The notes: generated by a model from the sequence alone, not told the origin. A stretch of 64,000 bases of DNA from Methylobacterium sp. GXS13 (GCF_001455965.1 NZ_LKKO01000001.1:124001-188000), one strand, 5' to 3'; numbered from the stretch's first letter, positions 27,795 to 37,470 are shown. Numbers and translations are program-made.

Positions 27795-28850
27795 ATGGCC
27801 TCGGAAACACAAGCCGGTCCCATCCACGCCGAGACCGCGCCTGACGCATGGGCGGTTTTCTCGCGCCTGTTTCTGATCGGCGCGGCCTTCGTCGGGCTTG
27901 CCGCGATCATCGCAACGGCGCTGCTGGACCCGTACGGCCTGCGTGCGGGCCCCGGGCATCCACCGGGCCCGATCATGGACACCAATCAGCGGCTGTCCTA
28001 CCCGCAGATCGCCCGCGGCGGCGATTTCGACGCTGCTGTGTTCGGGACCTCGACGGCACGCCTGCTCGACCCGACCGCCCTCGATGCTGCCTTCGACGCG
28101 CGATTCGCCAATCTGGCAGTGAATGCCGCGACGCCGGACGAGCAGATCCGTCTGGCCCAACTCTTCCTCGAACACCGAGCCGTAAAAGCAATTGTCTTCA
28201 GCCTCGACACGACGTGGTGCGCCGCCGATCCGCCGGCTCGCACAGCGAACGCATTTCCGGATTGGCTGTACGAGCCTGGGACACCCTGGGGCGTCCTGCG
28301 CCAGTCCAGCCTGCGCTCGCTCACGATCGCGGCGCAAACCGGGCTCGCACGCCTGGGCCTGGCGCAGCCGCGGATCCGCTCCGACGGTTACGCGGTCTTC
28401 ACGCCGCCGGAGGCGCTGTACGATCCCGTACGCGCCCGCGCCCACATCCGAGCCGGCACTCTCGATCCGGCCGCCCCGGCCGACCGATCGGACGCACCCA
28501 TGCCGGCCCTTACACAGCTTGAGACGCTTCTCAGGCGCGTCCCGGCGGGCGCGCTGAAGCTCATCGCCCTCATGCCGGTACATGCGGCGGCGCAGGGCGC
28601 CCCCGGATCGCCGATCGGCCGACGGGAGGCGGCCTGCAAGGCTCGGGTTGCGGACATCGGCGCGAAAAGCGATGCCGTCGTCGTGGATTTCCGGATGCCG
28701 TCGCCCGTAACCACGCAGGATACGAACTACTGGGACGCGCTGCATTACCGCCTGCCCGTGGCCGCGCGGATCGTGGCGGATCTGAAGACGGCCGTCAGCA
28801 CCGGTGCCGATGACCCGGCGGGAATCTACCGGGTTCTCGCACGCCCGTGA
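27795..28850 (+). CDS. membrane-anchored SGNH-hydrolase-like protein
   Basis: A 351-residue protein with one N-terminal membrane anchor (about residues 22-43, FSRLFLIGAAFVGLAAIIATAL) and a large periplasmic part. The sequence AVFGTSTARLLDP resembles SGNH block I, and NYWDALHYR near the C-terminus gives a D-x-x-H pair as in block V. That combination points to an SGNH/GDSL fold, perhaps an acyl- or glycan-modifying esterase, but other blocks are not clear. It starts 195 bases after tRNA-Pro; its stop is 8 bases from the tgt stop. I do not recognise a specific family. Confidence 0.6.
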   Translation: MASETQAGPIHAETAPDAWAVFSRLFLIGAAFVGLAAIIATALLDPYGLRAGPGHPPGPIMDTNQRLSYPQIARGGDFDAAVFGTSTARLLDPTALDAAFDARFANLAVNAATPDEQIRLAQLFLEHRAVKAIVFSLDTTWCAADPPARTANAFPDWLYEPGTPWGVLRQSSLRSLTIAAQTGLARLGLAQPRIRSDGYAVFTPPEALYDPVRARAHIRAGTLDPAAPADRSDAPMPALTQLETLLRRVPAGALKLIALMPVHAAAQGAPGSPIGRREAACKARVADIGAKSDAVVVDFRMPSPVTTQDTNYWDALHYRLPVAARIVADLKTAVSTGADDPAGIYRVLARP

Positions 28851-28857
28851 CGCCGCC

Positions 28858-30012
28858 TTATCCAGCGGCGGCGCGCTCGGCTCGTGCCCAGCCTTCGCGC
28901 GTGGCGCTGCAGTAATCTGCGAACCGCCCGTCCCGGATCGCCGCCCGGGCCCCTGCCATCAGATCCTGGTAATAGGCCAGGTTGTTCCAGGTCAGCAGCA
29001 TCATCCCCAGGATCTCGTTCGAGCGGACGAGATGGTGGAGGTACGCCCGGGAATAGTCGCGTGCGGCCGGGCAGGTCGAGGTCTCGTCCAGCGGCGCCGT
29101 ATCCTCGGCGTGGCGGGCATTGCGCAGGTTGACCCGACCGTTGCGGGTATAGGCGAGGCCGTGGCGGCCGGCCCGGGTCGGCATCACGCAATCGAACATG
29201 TCGATGCCCCGGGCGACCGCGCCCAGGATGTCGTCCGGCGTACCGACGCCCATCAGGTAGCGCGGCTTGGCCTGCGGCAGGTGCGGCTCCACGGTCTCGA
29301 TCAGGGCGAACATCACCGCCTGCGGCTCACCCACCGCCAGGCCGCCCACGGCGTAACCCTTCAGATCGAGGTCGGTCAGGGCGCGGGCACTTTCGACGCG
29401 GAGCGCCGGGACGTCGCCGCCCTGAACGATGCCGAACATCGCCTTACCTGGCTGCTCGCCGAAGGCCACGCGGCAGCGCTCGGCCCAGCGCAGGGACAGA
29501 TGCATGGCCTTCTCGATCGCCGCGTGCTCGGCGGGCAGGCGCACGCACTCGTCGAGCTGCATCTGGATGTCGGAGCCGAGCAGACCCTGGATCTCGATCG
29601 AGCGCTCCGGGCTCATGTGGTGGGCAGTGCCGTCGATATGCGAGCGGAAGGTCACCCCCTGCTCGTCGATCTTTCGCAGGGCCGAGAGTGACATCACTTG
29701 GAAGCCGCCGGAATCGGTCAGGATCGGCCGGTCCCAGTTCATGAACCGGTGCAGGCCGCCGAGCCGGGCCATCCGCTCGGGGCCGGGGCGCAGCATCAGG
29801 TGGTAGGTGTTGCCCAGCACGACGTCGGCGCCCAGTTCCCGGACCTGACCGGGATACATCGCCTTGACGGTGGCGGCGGTGCCCACCGGCATGAAGGCCG
29901 GCGTGCGGATGTTGCCCCGCGGCGTCGCGATCGCGCCGGTCCGGGCGCTGCCGTCCTGCCCGTGCAGGGTGAAGCCGAAGGGCGCGGTCTCGGTCATGGC
30001 AGGAACGGTCAT
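28858..30012 (-). CDS. tgt: tRNA-guanine transglycosylase
   Basis: Swaps the wobble guanine in GUN anticodons for preQ1 in queuosine synthesis. The 384-residue protein has the substrate motif [10 protein letters not shown] near residue 100 and the nucleophile region [17 protein letters not shown]. In the C-terminal zinc site, where the family has C-x-C-x2-C and a distant His, this protein reads [18 protein letters not shown] and LLTWNNL: only one Cys remains, and the His is replaced by Asn. Its ATG overlaps the queA stop (ATGA), so the genes are coupled. Confidence 0.94.
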   Translation of the reverse strand: MTVPAMTETAPFGFTLHGQDGSARTGAIATPRGNIRTPAFMPVGTAATVKAMYPGQVRELGADVVLGNTYHLMLRPGPERMARLGGLHRFMNWDRPILTDSGGFQVMSLSALRKIDEQGVTFRSHIDGTAHHMSPERSIEIQGLLGSDIQMQLDECVRLPAEHAAIEKAMHLSLRWAERCRVAFGEQPGKAMFGIVQGGDVPALRVESARALTDLDLKGYAVGGLAVGEPQAVMFALIETVEPHLPQAKPRYLMGVGTPDDILGAVARGIDMFDCVMPTRAGRHGLAYTRNGRVNLRNARHAEDTAPLDETSTCPAARDYSRAYLHHLVRSNEILGMMLLTWNNLAYYQDLMAGARAAIRDGRFADYCSATREGWARAERAAAG

Positions 30013-31073
30013 GAGATGTCCGTGCGCGGGCCCGGAAACAGCAGGCTGGCGTCGCCGTAGGAGTAGAAGCGGTAGCCGCTTCGGATCGCGTGCGCGTAGG
30101 CCGCCCGCATCGTGTCGAGGCCCGAGAAAGCCGAGACCAGCATGAACAGGGTCGAGCGCGGCAGGTGAAAGTTCGTCACCAGCGCGTCGATCGCGCGGAA
30201 CCGGTAGCCGGGCGTGATGAAGATGTCGGTCGGCCCCGAGAAGGCCGAGAGCGTGCCGTCGGGGCTCGCGGCGCTCTCCAGCAGGCGCAGCGCCGTGGTG
30301 CCGACCGCGACGATCCGGCCGCCGGCGGCCCGGACGGCGTTGAGGGCGTCGGCGGTCTCGGCGTCGAGGATGCCGATCTCGGCGTGCATCCGATGGCCGT
30401 CGGTATCGTCCGCCTTGACCGGCAGGAACGTCCCGGCCCCGACATGCAGGGTGACGTGGTGGCGTTGCAGGCCAGCGGCGTCGAGGGCGGCCAGCAGTTC
30501 ATCCGAGAAATGCAGGCCCGCCGTGGGCGCCGCCACAGCGCCGGGATGGCGCGCATAAATGGTCTGATAATCGGTGACGTCACGGTCGTCGGTGGCGCGC
30601 TTGCCGGCGATGTAGGGCGGCAGGGGCAGGGCGCCTTCGAGGGCGATCTGGGTGTCGAGCGCGGCGCCGGCCCGGTCGAAATCGAGGGTGATCTCGCCGG
30701 CCTCGCCCTTCGCGAACACGATGGCCCGAAGGTCGCCGAACTGAAGCGCATCGCCCACGGTCAGCCGCTTGGCTGGCCGTGCGAAAGCCCGCCAGCGCGC
30801 CGGTGTCTCGCGCAGATGCAGCATCACCTCGGTGCGCTGGCCCGGAGCGCCAGGGCGGGTGCGCACGCCGTTGAGCCGCGCCGGGATCACCCGCGTGTCG
30901 TTGAACACCAGGGCATCGCCGGCCCGGAGCGCGCCGGGCAGATCCCGCACGCTGCGGTCCGCGAGCGCCTCGCCCGGGCACACGACGAGAAGCCGCCCGG
31001 CATCGCGCGGCTCGGCCGGACGCAGGGCGATACAGCTCTCGGGCAACTCGAAATCGAACAGGTCCACGCGCAT
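30009..31073 (-). CDS. queA: S-adenosylmethionine:tRNA ribosyltransferase-isomerase
   Basis: Builds epoxyqueuosine on tRNA from SAM after Tgt has inserted preQ1. The 354-residue product starts [24 protein letters not shown], and has [25 protein letters not shown] and [11 protein letters not shown] motifs typical of QueA. ATG 31073 is chosen because the 12 in-frame residues upstream do not belong to the family. It is the first gene of a queA-tgt operon, with a 4-base overlap to tgt. Confidence 0.96.
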   Translation of the reverse strand: MRVDLFDFELPESCIALRPAEPRDAGRLLVVCPGEALADRSVRDLPGALRAGDALVFNDTRVIPARLNGVRTRPGAPGQRTEVMLHLRETPARWRAFARPAKRLTVGDALQFGDLRAIVFAKGEAGEITLDFDRAGAALDTQIALEGALPLPPYIAGKRATDDRDVTDYQTIYARHPGAVAAPTAGLHFSDELLAALDAAGLQRHHVTLHVGAGTFLPVKADDTDGHRMHAEIGILDAETADALNAVRAAGGRIVAVGTTALRLLESAASPDGTLSAFSGPTDIFITPGYRFRAIDALVTNFHLPRSTLFMLVSAFSGLDTMRAAYAHAIRSGYRFYSYGDASLLFPGPRTDIS

Positions 31074-31170
31074 CGCCGGCTGCCTGCACCGAACGGCACA
31101 CGGTTTCAACCTCGGAACCGGTTCGCGGCCCTGCCGGTTCTCGCCTCACCGCAGCGGGAGACGCTTGAAC

Positions 31171-31419
31171 ATGCCCTGGTACGCCGTGCGACCCCGCGAT
31201 GCTGCCGACCCGCGCTGGCCGCTGCCCGGGACCGAGGAGATCGTGCTGAAGGCCGACGATCCCGCAGGCGCCCGGGCGAAGTTCGAGGAGGCCTATCCGA
31301 GCGAGCCGTTCGGGAGCCCGGCAATGCCCGTACCCAATTCCGGGACCGGCAGCTTCCGCGGCGATGCGGACGGGCTGATCGTGGCCGAGACCGGCGAGCC
31401 GGCGTCACCACGGGACTGA
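31171..31419 (+). CDS. small protein of unknown function (82 aa)
   Basis: ATG 31171 follows a CGGGAG ribosome-binding site 9 bases upstream. The product is soluble, Pro/Gly-rich, with the N-terminal pattern MPWYAVRPRD and a middle helix (AGARAKFEEAYPSEPFG). No signal, membrane segment or known motif. It is divergent from queA and followed 5 bases later by another small gene, with which it probably forms a transcript. I do not recognise the family. Confidence 0.55.
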   Translation: MPWYAVRPRDAADPRWPLPGTEEIVLKADDPAGARAKFEEAYPSEPFGSPAMPVPNSGTGSFRGDADGLIVAETGEPASPRD

Positions 31420-31424
31420 GCAGC

Positions 31425-31646
31425 ATGGTCAGGACCAGCCGTACCCGGCGCATCACCCTCGACGGCCAACTCGTGGGGTACTGGGACAGGGAGGCGGCGC
31501 GTCTTGCAACGATGGCAGCCGCATCGCGTTTCGCGTGGCAGAAACGACGTTTGTCGCGGAAGGCCGCCGAGGCACAGGCGAAGGCCGATCGAAGCCGGCA
31601 GCGCGAGGCGGATCGCGGCCAGGCCATGCCACCGGCAGAGGCATAG
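31425..31646 (+). CDS. small basic coiled-coil-like protein (73 aa)
   Basis: Starts 5 bases after the preceding stop. The product is very rich in Arg, Lys and Ala, and its second half (RRLSRKAAEAQAKADRSRQREADRG) is a probable charged helix or coiled coil. The N-terminal MVRTSRTRRITLDGQLVGYWDREAARL is distinct. It may bind nucleic acid, but there is no diagnostic motif. The close spacing with the 82-residue gene supports a two-gene transcript. Confidence 0.5.
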   Translation: MVRTSRTRRITLDGQLVGYWDREAARLATMAAASRFAWQKRRLSRKAAEAQAKADRSRQREADRGQAMPPAEA

Positions 31647-31742
31647 CCGAAGCTAAAATTTATTCGCCAGCGTCGAAGCTTTGCCGTGGCCTGAGGCAAG
31701 CTGCATCCCGTATGGGCACGTCGACTCGTAATCGGCGTACTC

Positions 31743-32630
31743 ATGGACCGGACCCAGAAAGCAGCCCTCCTCAGCGCCGGCATCGGCCTCGTGGTCACCG
31801 CGCTGAAATTTTATGCCGCGTGGCTGACCGGCAGCCTGGCGCTCTACTCGGATGCGCTCGAGAGCATTATCAACGTGGTCGCCGCCGTCGGCGCCTTCGT
31901 GGCGCTGCGCGTGGCCGCGCGTCCGGCCGACGCGGAGCATCCCTACGGGCACCACAAAGCGGAGTTCTTCTCCGCCGTGATCGAGGGCGCGCTCATCGTC
32001 GTCGCGGCGGTGCTGATCCTGCGGGAGGCCTATTTCGGCCTGCTCGCCCCAAAACATCTCGACGCGCCGGCTCTGGGCGTGGCGATCAATCTCGGGGCTG
32101 GGGCCATCAACGCCGTTTGGGCCTGGGCATTGATGCGCTGGGGGCGCGCCTGGCGCTCACCGGCCCTGGTCGCGGATGCCCGGCATGTCTTCGCCGACGT
32201 AATCACGTCGTGCGGGGTGCTCGTGGGCGTCGTCGCCGTCTGGCTGACCGGCTATCCGGTTCTCGACCCGGCGGTGGCCGGGCTCGTGGCGCTCAACATT
32301 CTCTGGTCCGGCTTCCGCATGGTGCGCGAATCGGTTGACGGCCTGATGGATCGGGCGGCCTCACCCGACATGGTCTGCGAGATTCGCGCGCTGATCTCCC
32401 GTCACGGCGAGGGCGCGCTGGAAGCCCATGACGTCCGGACACGCTCTGCCGGGCAGGCGACGTTCATCGATTTCCACCTCGTGGTCCCCGGCAGCATGAC
32501 CGTCGAGGCGTCCCATGCCATCTGCGACCGCCTGGAAAGTGCCCTGGAAACCACGATACCGGGGGCTGTCGTCACCATTCACGTCGAGCCGGGCGAGGAA
32601 GCGAAGGCGCGAGGCTTGCCGGTTCTCTGA
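31743..32630 (+). CDS. cation diffusion facilitator (FieF-like metal exporter)
   Basis: A 295-residue inner-membrane exporter of Zn2+/Fe2+/Mn2+ driven by proton antiport. It has five to six helices; metal-site motifs are SLALYSDALESI (helix II, with D in the expected place), the HPYGHHKAEFF loop, and ALVADARHVFADV in helix V. The C-terminal cytoplasmic domain (HDVRTRSAGQATFIDFHLVVPG) is the usual ferredoxin-like dimer domain. The metal cannot be fixed from sequence. The gene is convergent with sfnB. Confidence 0.92.
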   Translation: MDRTQKAALLSAGIGLVVTALKFYAAWLTGSLALYSDALESIINVVAAVGAFVALRVAARPADAEHPYGHHKAEFFSAVIEGALIVVAAVLILREAYFGLLAPKHLDAPALGVAINLGAGAINAVWAWALMRWGRAWRSPALVADARHVFADVITSCGVLVGVVAVWLTGYPVLDPAVAGLVALNILWSGFRMVRESVDGLMDRAASPDMVCEIRALISRHGEGALEAHDVRTRSAGQATFIDFHLVVPGSMTVEASHAICDRLESALETTIPGAVVTIHVEPGEEAKARGLPVL

Positions 32631-32690
32631 ACGCTCGGCGCTTCCGGGGAAATGTCCGGAGCGCCGGCGACGCCTCTTCGGGATGCTTTG

Positions 32691-33947
32691 TCAGCTCCAG
32701 GCGTGGAACGGTGGGACGACGCCGTTCAGCGCGTGGTTGCCGATGATCGCGACCTTCCAGCGGACTGGATCGTGCAGGGTGTGGGTCCGGGCGTTGCGCC
32801 AGTGCCGGTCGAGGTTTTCAGTGGCGAGCGTTGAGCGGGTGCCGGACAGCTCGAACAATTTGTTGGAGGCGGCCAAAGCGACGTCGGTGGTCAGCACCTT
32901 CGCTTCGGCGACGGCGAGCTGCGCGGCGGCGACGCTCTCTGCGTCCGGCCGGGCCACCGCGGCATCGAGGGCAAGCCCGGCCTTGTCGAGCAGGGCTTCG
33001 GCCGCATGCTGGCGGATGGTGAGATCGCCGACCGCCTGGATCGTGTAGGGGTCGGCGGAGGCGCGCTCCTGCCCGCTGTCGATCCAGGGTCGCGCCTTCT
33101 CGCGCACGAAGCGGATCGTGTCGGTGAGGGCCTCGCGCCCGATGCCGGCATCCACCGCCGCCTGGATGATCTGGAAGATTGCCCCGTCGGCACTCGGCGC
33201 CTCGTAGCCCCGCCAGGCCGGAACCAGGTGAGTCTTCTCTACCCGGACATCCTCGATCAGCACCGTGCCGCTCGCCGTCCCGCGCTGGCCGAAACTCGAC
33301 CAGTCATCGATCACCGTGAGCCCCGGCGCATTCCGCTCGGCGATCGCGTACCAGGCCCGCCCCTCGGCATCGAGGGCGACGATCGGTACGAGATGCGCCA
33401 GAAGCGCTCCGGTCGCATAGAATTTCTGTCCGCGCACGATGACGTGGTCGCCGTGATCGGTGAACCGCGTGTCGAAATCGGCCGCCCGCTTGGTCCCCCG
33501 CTCGGAAAACGCGTTGCCGAACCGCGTGCCGCGCAGGACTTCCCCGAACAGCAGCTGCTTCTGCGGCTCGTCCGCGACCGTACGGATCGCCGCCACGATC
33601 CCCAGGTGGTTCTGCACGATCTGCCCGATCGCTGGATCGGCTGCCGAGATGATCGCGATGACCTGCGCCAGGGTCCTGTAGGAGACCTCCGGGCCACCAT
33701 AGGCCTTAGGTACGTTGATCGACCAAAGACCGCTCTGGGAGAACGCGTCGAGTTCCGCCAGCGGCCGCGTGTGGTTTCGGTCGCGCTCAGAGGCCCCGAG
33801 GCGGAACACGGTGGCAAGGCGGTGGGCGATTGCCAGCGCGCCGGCGTCGTCGCGGATCACGTGGGCCGGGGAGGGCGACCGCGCCGGGCCGAGAACGGCC
33901 TGACTTGGCTGGGGGTCGAGCGTGCGCGCATCGACGGCGATGTTCAT
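32691..33947 (-). CDS. sfnB: SfnB-family acyl-CoA-dehydrogenase-like oxidoreductase
   Basis: A 418-residue flavoprotein of the acyl-CoA dehydrogenase superfamily, SfnB-like (sulfur acquisition). It has an N-terminal helical domain (SGLWSINVPKAYGGPEVSYRTLAQV), the flavin-contact strand WYAIAERNAPGLTVIDDW, and a C-terminal four-helix bundle ending HTLHDPVRWKVAIIGNHALNG. This ending (L-H-D-P-x-x-W-K) is typical of SfnB and DszC-related monooxygenases. It follows sfnG by 49 bases on the same strand, so the two form an operon for dimethylsulfone-linked sulfur supply. Confidence 0.85.
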   Translation of the reverse strand: MNIAVDARTLDPQPSQAVLGPARSPSPAHVIRDDAGALAIAHRLATVFRLGASERDRNHTRPLAELDAFSQSGLWSINVPKAYGGPEVSYRTLAQVIAIISAADPAIGQIVQNHLGIVAAIRTVADEPQKQLLFGEVLRGTRFGNAFSERGTKRAADFDTRFTDHGDHVIVRGQKFYATGALLAHLVPIVALDAEGRAWYAIAERNAPGLTVIDDWSSFGQRGTASGTVLIEDVRVEKTHLVPAWRGYEAPSADGAIFQIIQAAVDAGIGREALTDTIRFVREKARPWIDSGQERASADPYTIQAVGDLTIRQHAAEALLDKAGLALDAAVARPDAESVAAAQLAVAEAKVLTTDVALAASNKLFELSGTRSTLATENLDRHWRNARTHTLHDPVRWKVAIIGNHALNGVVPPFHAWS

Positions 33948-33996
33948 GGCTCACTCCGATAGAAGAGGAAATCTCGTCACGGTCTCAGGCCGCCGA

Positions 33997-35112
33997 TCAG
34001 GCCGCCTCGGCGCGCTTCTCGCGCGCGGCTTCGAGTGCCCGGACCCGTGGGATGACGTGGGTACCGAAATACGCGACCTCTTCCTGGAAATGCAGGAAGG
34101 CCAGCAGCGCGAGATCGGCGCCCGCATCCTTGAGGGCAAGGATCCGTTCCGCGATCTGGTCCGGCGTACCGATCAGGTTGGTCTTGAAGCCGTCGTTGTA
34201 CTGGACGAGGTCGTTGAAGGTCGATTTTGCCCAGTTGCCTTCACCCTCGGGCGACGCCTTGCCGGCATTCTTCGCCTCGTGGCCGAACGCCTTCACGGCG
34301 TCGGGGTCGGCATGCTCGATGATTTCCTGGAGGACGGCACGGGCTTCTTCCTCTGTGTCGCGGGCGATCACGAAGGCGTTGACGCCGATGCGTGGGCGGT
34401 TGCCGCTCTCGGCGGCCTTCGACCGGATGTCATCGACTTGGGCGCGGATGTTCTCCGGTGTGTTGCCGTTGGTGAAGTACCAATCGGAGACGCGGGCCGC
34501 CATGTCGCGCGCCGCCCGGGACGAACCGCCCTGGAAGATCTCCGGCAACGGATCGGCAGGCTTCGGCTTGAGCGTGTAATCCGTGTAGCGGTAGAAATCG
34601 CCCCGGAAGGTGAAGTTGTCCTGCGTCCAGATTCCCCGGAGGCTACGGATGAACTCTTCCGAGCGGCGATAGCGCTCATCGTGATCGAGCCAAGGCTCGC
34701 CGATCGCCCGAAATTCGCCCGAGAACCAGCCGGAGACGATGTTTACGGCGATTCGGCCGCCAGTGAGCTGGGAGATGGTCGCGATCTGCTTGGCCGCGAG
34801 CGTGGGATGCCAGGGACCTGGCAACAGCGCGGCGATGACCTTCAGCCGGGAGGTCGCCGCCAGCAGCGCATGACTGAACGCCACCGATTCGTGTTGGTAC
34901 TCAGCGCCGTAGCCAGCGGTGAATCGGATCTGGGTCAGGGCGTAGTCGAAACCGGATTCCTCGGCGATCTGCGCGAGGCGGCGGTTGTAATCGGCATCCC
35001 AGCTCGTGCGCTGCGGTATCTTGCTGATCACCAGGCCGCCGGAGACGTTGGGCACCCAATAGGCGAAGCGGATCGGATCAGGCGACGGCTCTTCAACAAA
35101 ACGGACGGTCAT
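33997..35112 (-). CDS. sfnG: FMNH2-dependent dimethylsulfone monooxygenase
   Basis: A 371-residue bacterial-luciferase-fold enzyme that converts dimethylsulfone to methanesulfinate and formaldehyde using FMNH2. The N-terminus IRFAYWVPNVSGGLVISKIPQRTSW, the GRIAVNIVSGWFSGEF strand, and DEFIRSLRGIW-like and LPEIFQGGSSRAARD motifs are characteristic of SfnG. ATG 35112 gives the family N-terminus. A flavin reductase partner is not in this window. The formaldehyde produced would suit a methylotroph. No clear sigma-54 promoter or SfnR binding site could be found upstream. Confidence 0.92.
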   Translation of the reverse strand: MTVRFVEEPSPDPIRFAYWVPNVSGGLVISKIPQRTSWDADYNRRLAQIAEESGFDYALTQIRFTAGYGAEYQHESVAFSHALLAATSRLKVIAALLPGPWHPTLAAKQIATISQLTGGRIAVNIVSGWFSGEFRAIGEPWLDHDERYRRSEEFIRSLRGIWTQDNFTFRGDFYRYTDYTLKPKPADPLPEIFQGGSSRAARDMAARVSDWYFTNGNTPENIRAQVDDIRSKAAESGNRPRIGVNAFVIARDTEEEARAVLQEIIEHADPDAVKAFGHEAKNAGKASPEGEGNWAKSTFNDLVQYNDGFKTNLIGTPDQIAERILALKDAGADLALLAFLHFQEEVAYFGTHVIPRVRALEAAREKRAEAA

Positions 35113-35317
35113 GGCGCGCACCTCGTTCGCGCGGAGTCGTTGCTCCGCGGTGTCTTCGAAGGATCGCAGCAAACTGAATACAAGATCCAGACTTACGCGA
35201 TCGCTCAGGAACACGCAAAGTATTCTGGCTCAGGTGCGATCGGTCAAAGGAACGCGATGCCGTTTTGCAGGCCTCACCGGCGGCATTCTTCTGCGTAAGC
35301 AGGTGTTGAACGCGGTT

Positions 35318-36088
35318 TTATTCTTTTGCCATACCAATGGCGTCCGAATCGTGCAGACGGCGATAGGCGAACACACTGAAGACGCCGAGCAGGCACGCCG
35401 CGAGAGCGAACCACGTGAAGGCGTATTGCAGGTGATTGTTCGGGATATCGACCTTCAATTGGCCGCCTCGCGGCCAGGTGGTCTGGCCCGGTCCCGCATC
35501 CGCCTCGATCAGGTAGGGCGCCGCCTGGGCGATCCCGCGCGCTGCGGCGATGCCGCCGACATCGCGGTTGAACCACTCCCCGCGCGTCGGATCCGCCTCC
35601 GGCACGAACATTCCACGCGCCTCGCTGGCACGCAGGATCCCGGTGACCGTCGTCGGACCTTCGATCAGCCCGTCCCGGCGATCGGCCTGCGCCTTCAACT
35701 CAGTCGGTACGAAGCCGCGGTTGATCAGGACGGTGCCGCCATCCGTTAGCTGCAATGGCGTGATGACGTAGTAGCCCTGCAGCGCTCGGCCGGGCGTCTC
35801 GCCGGCCGCCAGACCGTGGACCAGGGTTTCGCGATCGTTGGCAAAACGGCCTGATACGCGGACGTGGCGGAACTCGTCCCGTGCGGGATCCCAGGCCTCC
35901 GCCGCGGGTGGCGCCACCGGCTCGGCCTGGGTCTGCCGAACGATCCGGGCAATCAGCTCTTCCTTCCAGCTTTTGCGCTCGATCTGCCAGATCCCGAGGG
36001 CCAGAAGGATCGCCAGGGCGATCAGGGAAGCGAGACCGGGCGCGATCAAGTCGCGCCACGCGGCCGCACGCGGCGTGGATCGGTTCAC
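35318..36088 (-). CDS. SURF1-family cytochrome oxidase assembly protein
   Basis: A 256-residue inner-membrane protein with a helix near each end (about 14-33 and 222-241) and a periplasmic core. The SURF1 features LGIWQIERKSWKEELI, FVPTELKAQADRR and LQYAFTWFALA are present. SURF1 proteins help insert haem a into subunit I of aa3 oxidase. GTG 36088 overlaps the DUF983 stop (GTGA), so it is the last gene of the cta operon. Confidence 0.92.
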   Translation of the reverse strand: MNRSTPRAAAWRDLIAPGLASLIALAILLALGIWQIERKSWKEELIARIVRQTQAEPVAPPAAEAWDPARDEFRHVRVSGRFANDRETLVHGLAAGETPGRALQGYYVITPLQLTDGGTVLINRGFVPTELKAQADRRDGLIEGPTTVTGILRASEARGMFVPEADPTRGEWFNRDVGGIAAARGIAQAAPYLIEADAGPGQTTWPRGGQLKVDIPNNHLQYAFTWFALAACLLGVFSVFAYRRLHDSDAIGMAKE

Positions 36089-36459
36089 TGTTCGAAGCGT
36101 CCCTGCTCAGCCTTGTTGCTGTACTGGAGGGCAATCAGCATACCCTTGAGCGGTCGAACCAAAATCAGGCTCAAGCCGATCGACAGGGTCCCGGCCACCA
36201 GTGCATGGACCCAGATCGGCGGCTCGTAGGTAATCTCCAACCACAGGGCCAAGCCAACCACCAGCAGGCCCACGATGGACATGACGAAGAAGGCCGGCCC
36301 GTCCGCGGAATCGAAGGCCTCATAGTCCAGGCCGCACGCTTCGCAGGAGGGGCGAAGGGTCAGGTAGCCCTTGAAGAGATGTCCCTCGCCGCAGCGCGGA
36401 CAGCGGCCGCGCAGGCCCGTGGGGACGGGCGGCGGTTGCGGAAAGGTTCGTTGGTCCAC
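36085..36459 (-). CDS. DUF983 zinc-ribbon membrane protein
   Basis: A ~124-residue protein: a four-Cys zinc ribbon (CPRCGEGHLFKGYL ... CEACGLDYEAFD) and two transmembrane helices after it (FFVMSIVGLLVVGLALWLE, HALVAGTLSIGLSLILVRPLKG). DUF983 sits in cta operons of alphaproteobacteria and may assist oxidase assembly; no biochemical role is known. GTG 36459 is chosen for its GGAG ribosome-binding site 7 bases upstream; in-frame starts at 36492 and 36504 are possible but weaker. Confidence 0.82.
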   Translation of the reverse strand: MDQRTFPQPPPVPTGLRGRCPRCGEGHLFKGYLTLRPSCEACGLDYEAFDSADGPAFFVMSIVGLLVVGLALWLEITYEPPIWVHALVAGTLSIGLSLILVRPLKGMLIALQYSNKAEQGRFEQ

Positions 36460-36609
36460 GTGAACACTCCAGACCGGTCCGGAAGACCGCATGCGCGCCG
36501 TCACCCGGCCGCCGTCCTCGATATGGGGATCCTGCTGAGTCGGACACGAAAAAGGGCGGCCTAAGCCGCCCTTTCACAGACCCGCCATGCGGTGACGGGA
36601 TGGCGATGC

Positions 36610-37470
36610 TCAGTGAGCGGCGCCGTGGAAGACCCCCGAACCCCAGACGTAGATCGCGGCGAACAGGAACAGCCAGACCACGTCCACGAAGTGCCAGTAC
36701 CAGGCGGCGAACTCGAAGCCGAGATGCTGGCGCGACGTGAACTGGCCCGCATAGGCGCGGAACAGGCACACTGCCAGGAAGATGGTGCCGATGATGACGT
36801 GGGCGCCGTGGAAGCCCGTCGCCATGTAGAAGGTCGACGAGTAGATGCTGCCCGAGAAACCGAACTCGGCGTGGCTGTACTCGTAGGCCTGGCAGGCCGT
36901 GAACAGCACGCCCAGGATGATCGTCAGCCACAGGCCGTATTTCAGGCCCTTCCGGTCATTGTGCAGCAGCGCATGGTGCGCCCAGGTCACGGTCGTGCCG
37001 GAGGTCAGCAAGATCAGCGTGTTGAGCAGCGGCAGGTGCCAGGGGTCGAACGCCTCGATGCCCTTGGGCGGCCAGACACCGCCGGTGAATTCGACACGGG
37101 ACGCCTGGATCGGATCGACGGTGTAGAGCGCCGCCTCGAAATAGGCCCAGAACCACGCGACGAAGAACATCACCTCGGAGGCGATGAACATCATCATTCC
37201 GTAACGATGATGCAGCTGGACGACGCGGGTGTGATCGCCGGAATTGGCCTCGTGGGCAACGTCCTTCCACCATGCGAACATGGTGTAGAGCACGCCGATC
37301 GAGCCGACGCCGAAGATGTAGGGGCCCGGGGTCAGCGTTCCGATCTGGAGGCTTTTCATCCAGAACACGGCGCCGAACGCCATGAGGAAGCCCGAGAAGG
37401 CACCCATCAACGGCCACGGACTCGGGCTCAAAATATGGAAGTCGTGATTCTTGGCGTGCGCCTCGGCCAT
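36610..37470 (-). CDS. ctaE: cytochrome c oxidase subunit III
   Basis: A 286-residue seven-helix subunit of aa3 cytochrome oxidase. It starts [23 protein letters not shown] and contains [35 protein letters not shown] and [14 protein letters not shown] with the C-terminal [19 protein letters not shown], all characteristic. ATG 37470 gives the usual N-terminus; the frame continues upstream without resemblance. It lies between ctaG and the DUF983 gene, with a 142-base gap to ctaG. Confidence 0.96.
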   Translation of the reverse strand: MAEAHAKNHDFHILSPSPWPLMGAFSGFLMAFGAVFWMKSLQIGTLTPGPYIFGVGSIGVLYTMFAWWKDVAHEANSGDHTRVVQLHHRYGMMMFIASEVMFFVAWFWAYFEAALYTVDPIQASRVEFTGGVWPPKGIEAFDPWHLPLLNTLILLTSGTTVTWAHHALLHNDRKGLKYGLWLTIILGVLFTACQAYEYSHAEFGFSGSIYSSTFYMATGFHGAHVIIGTIFLAVCLFRAYAGQFTSRQHLGFEFAAWYWHFVDVVWLFLFAAIYVWGSGVFHGAAH

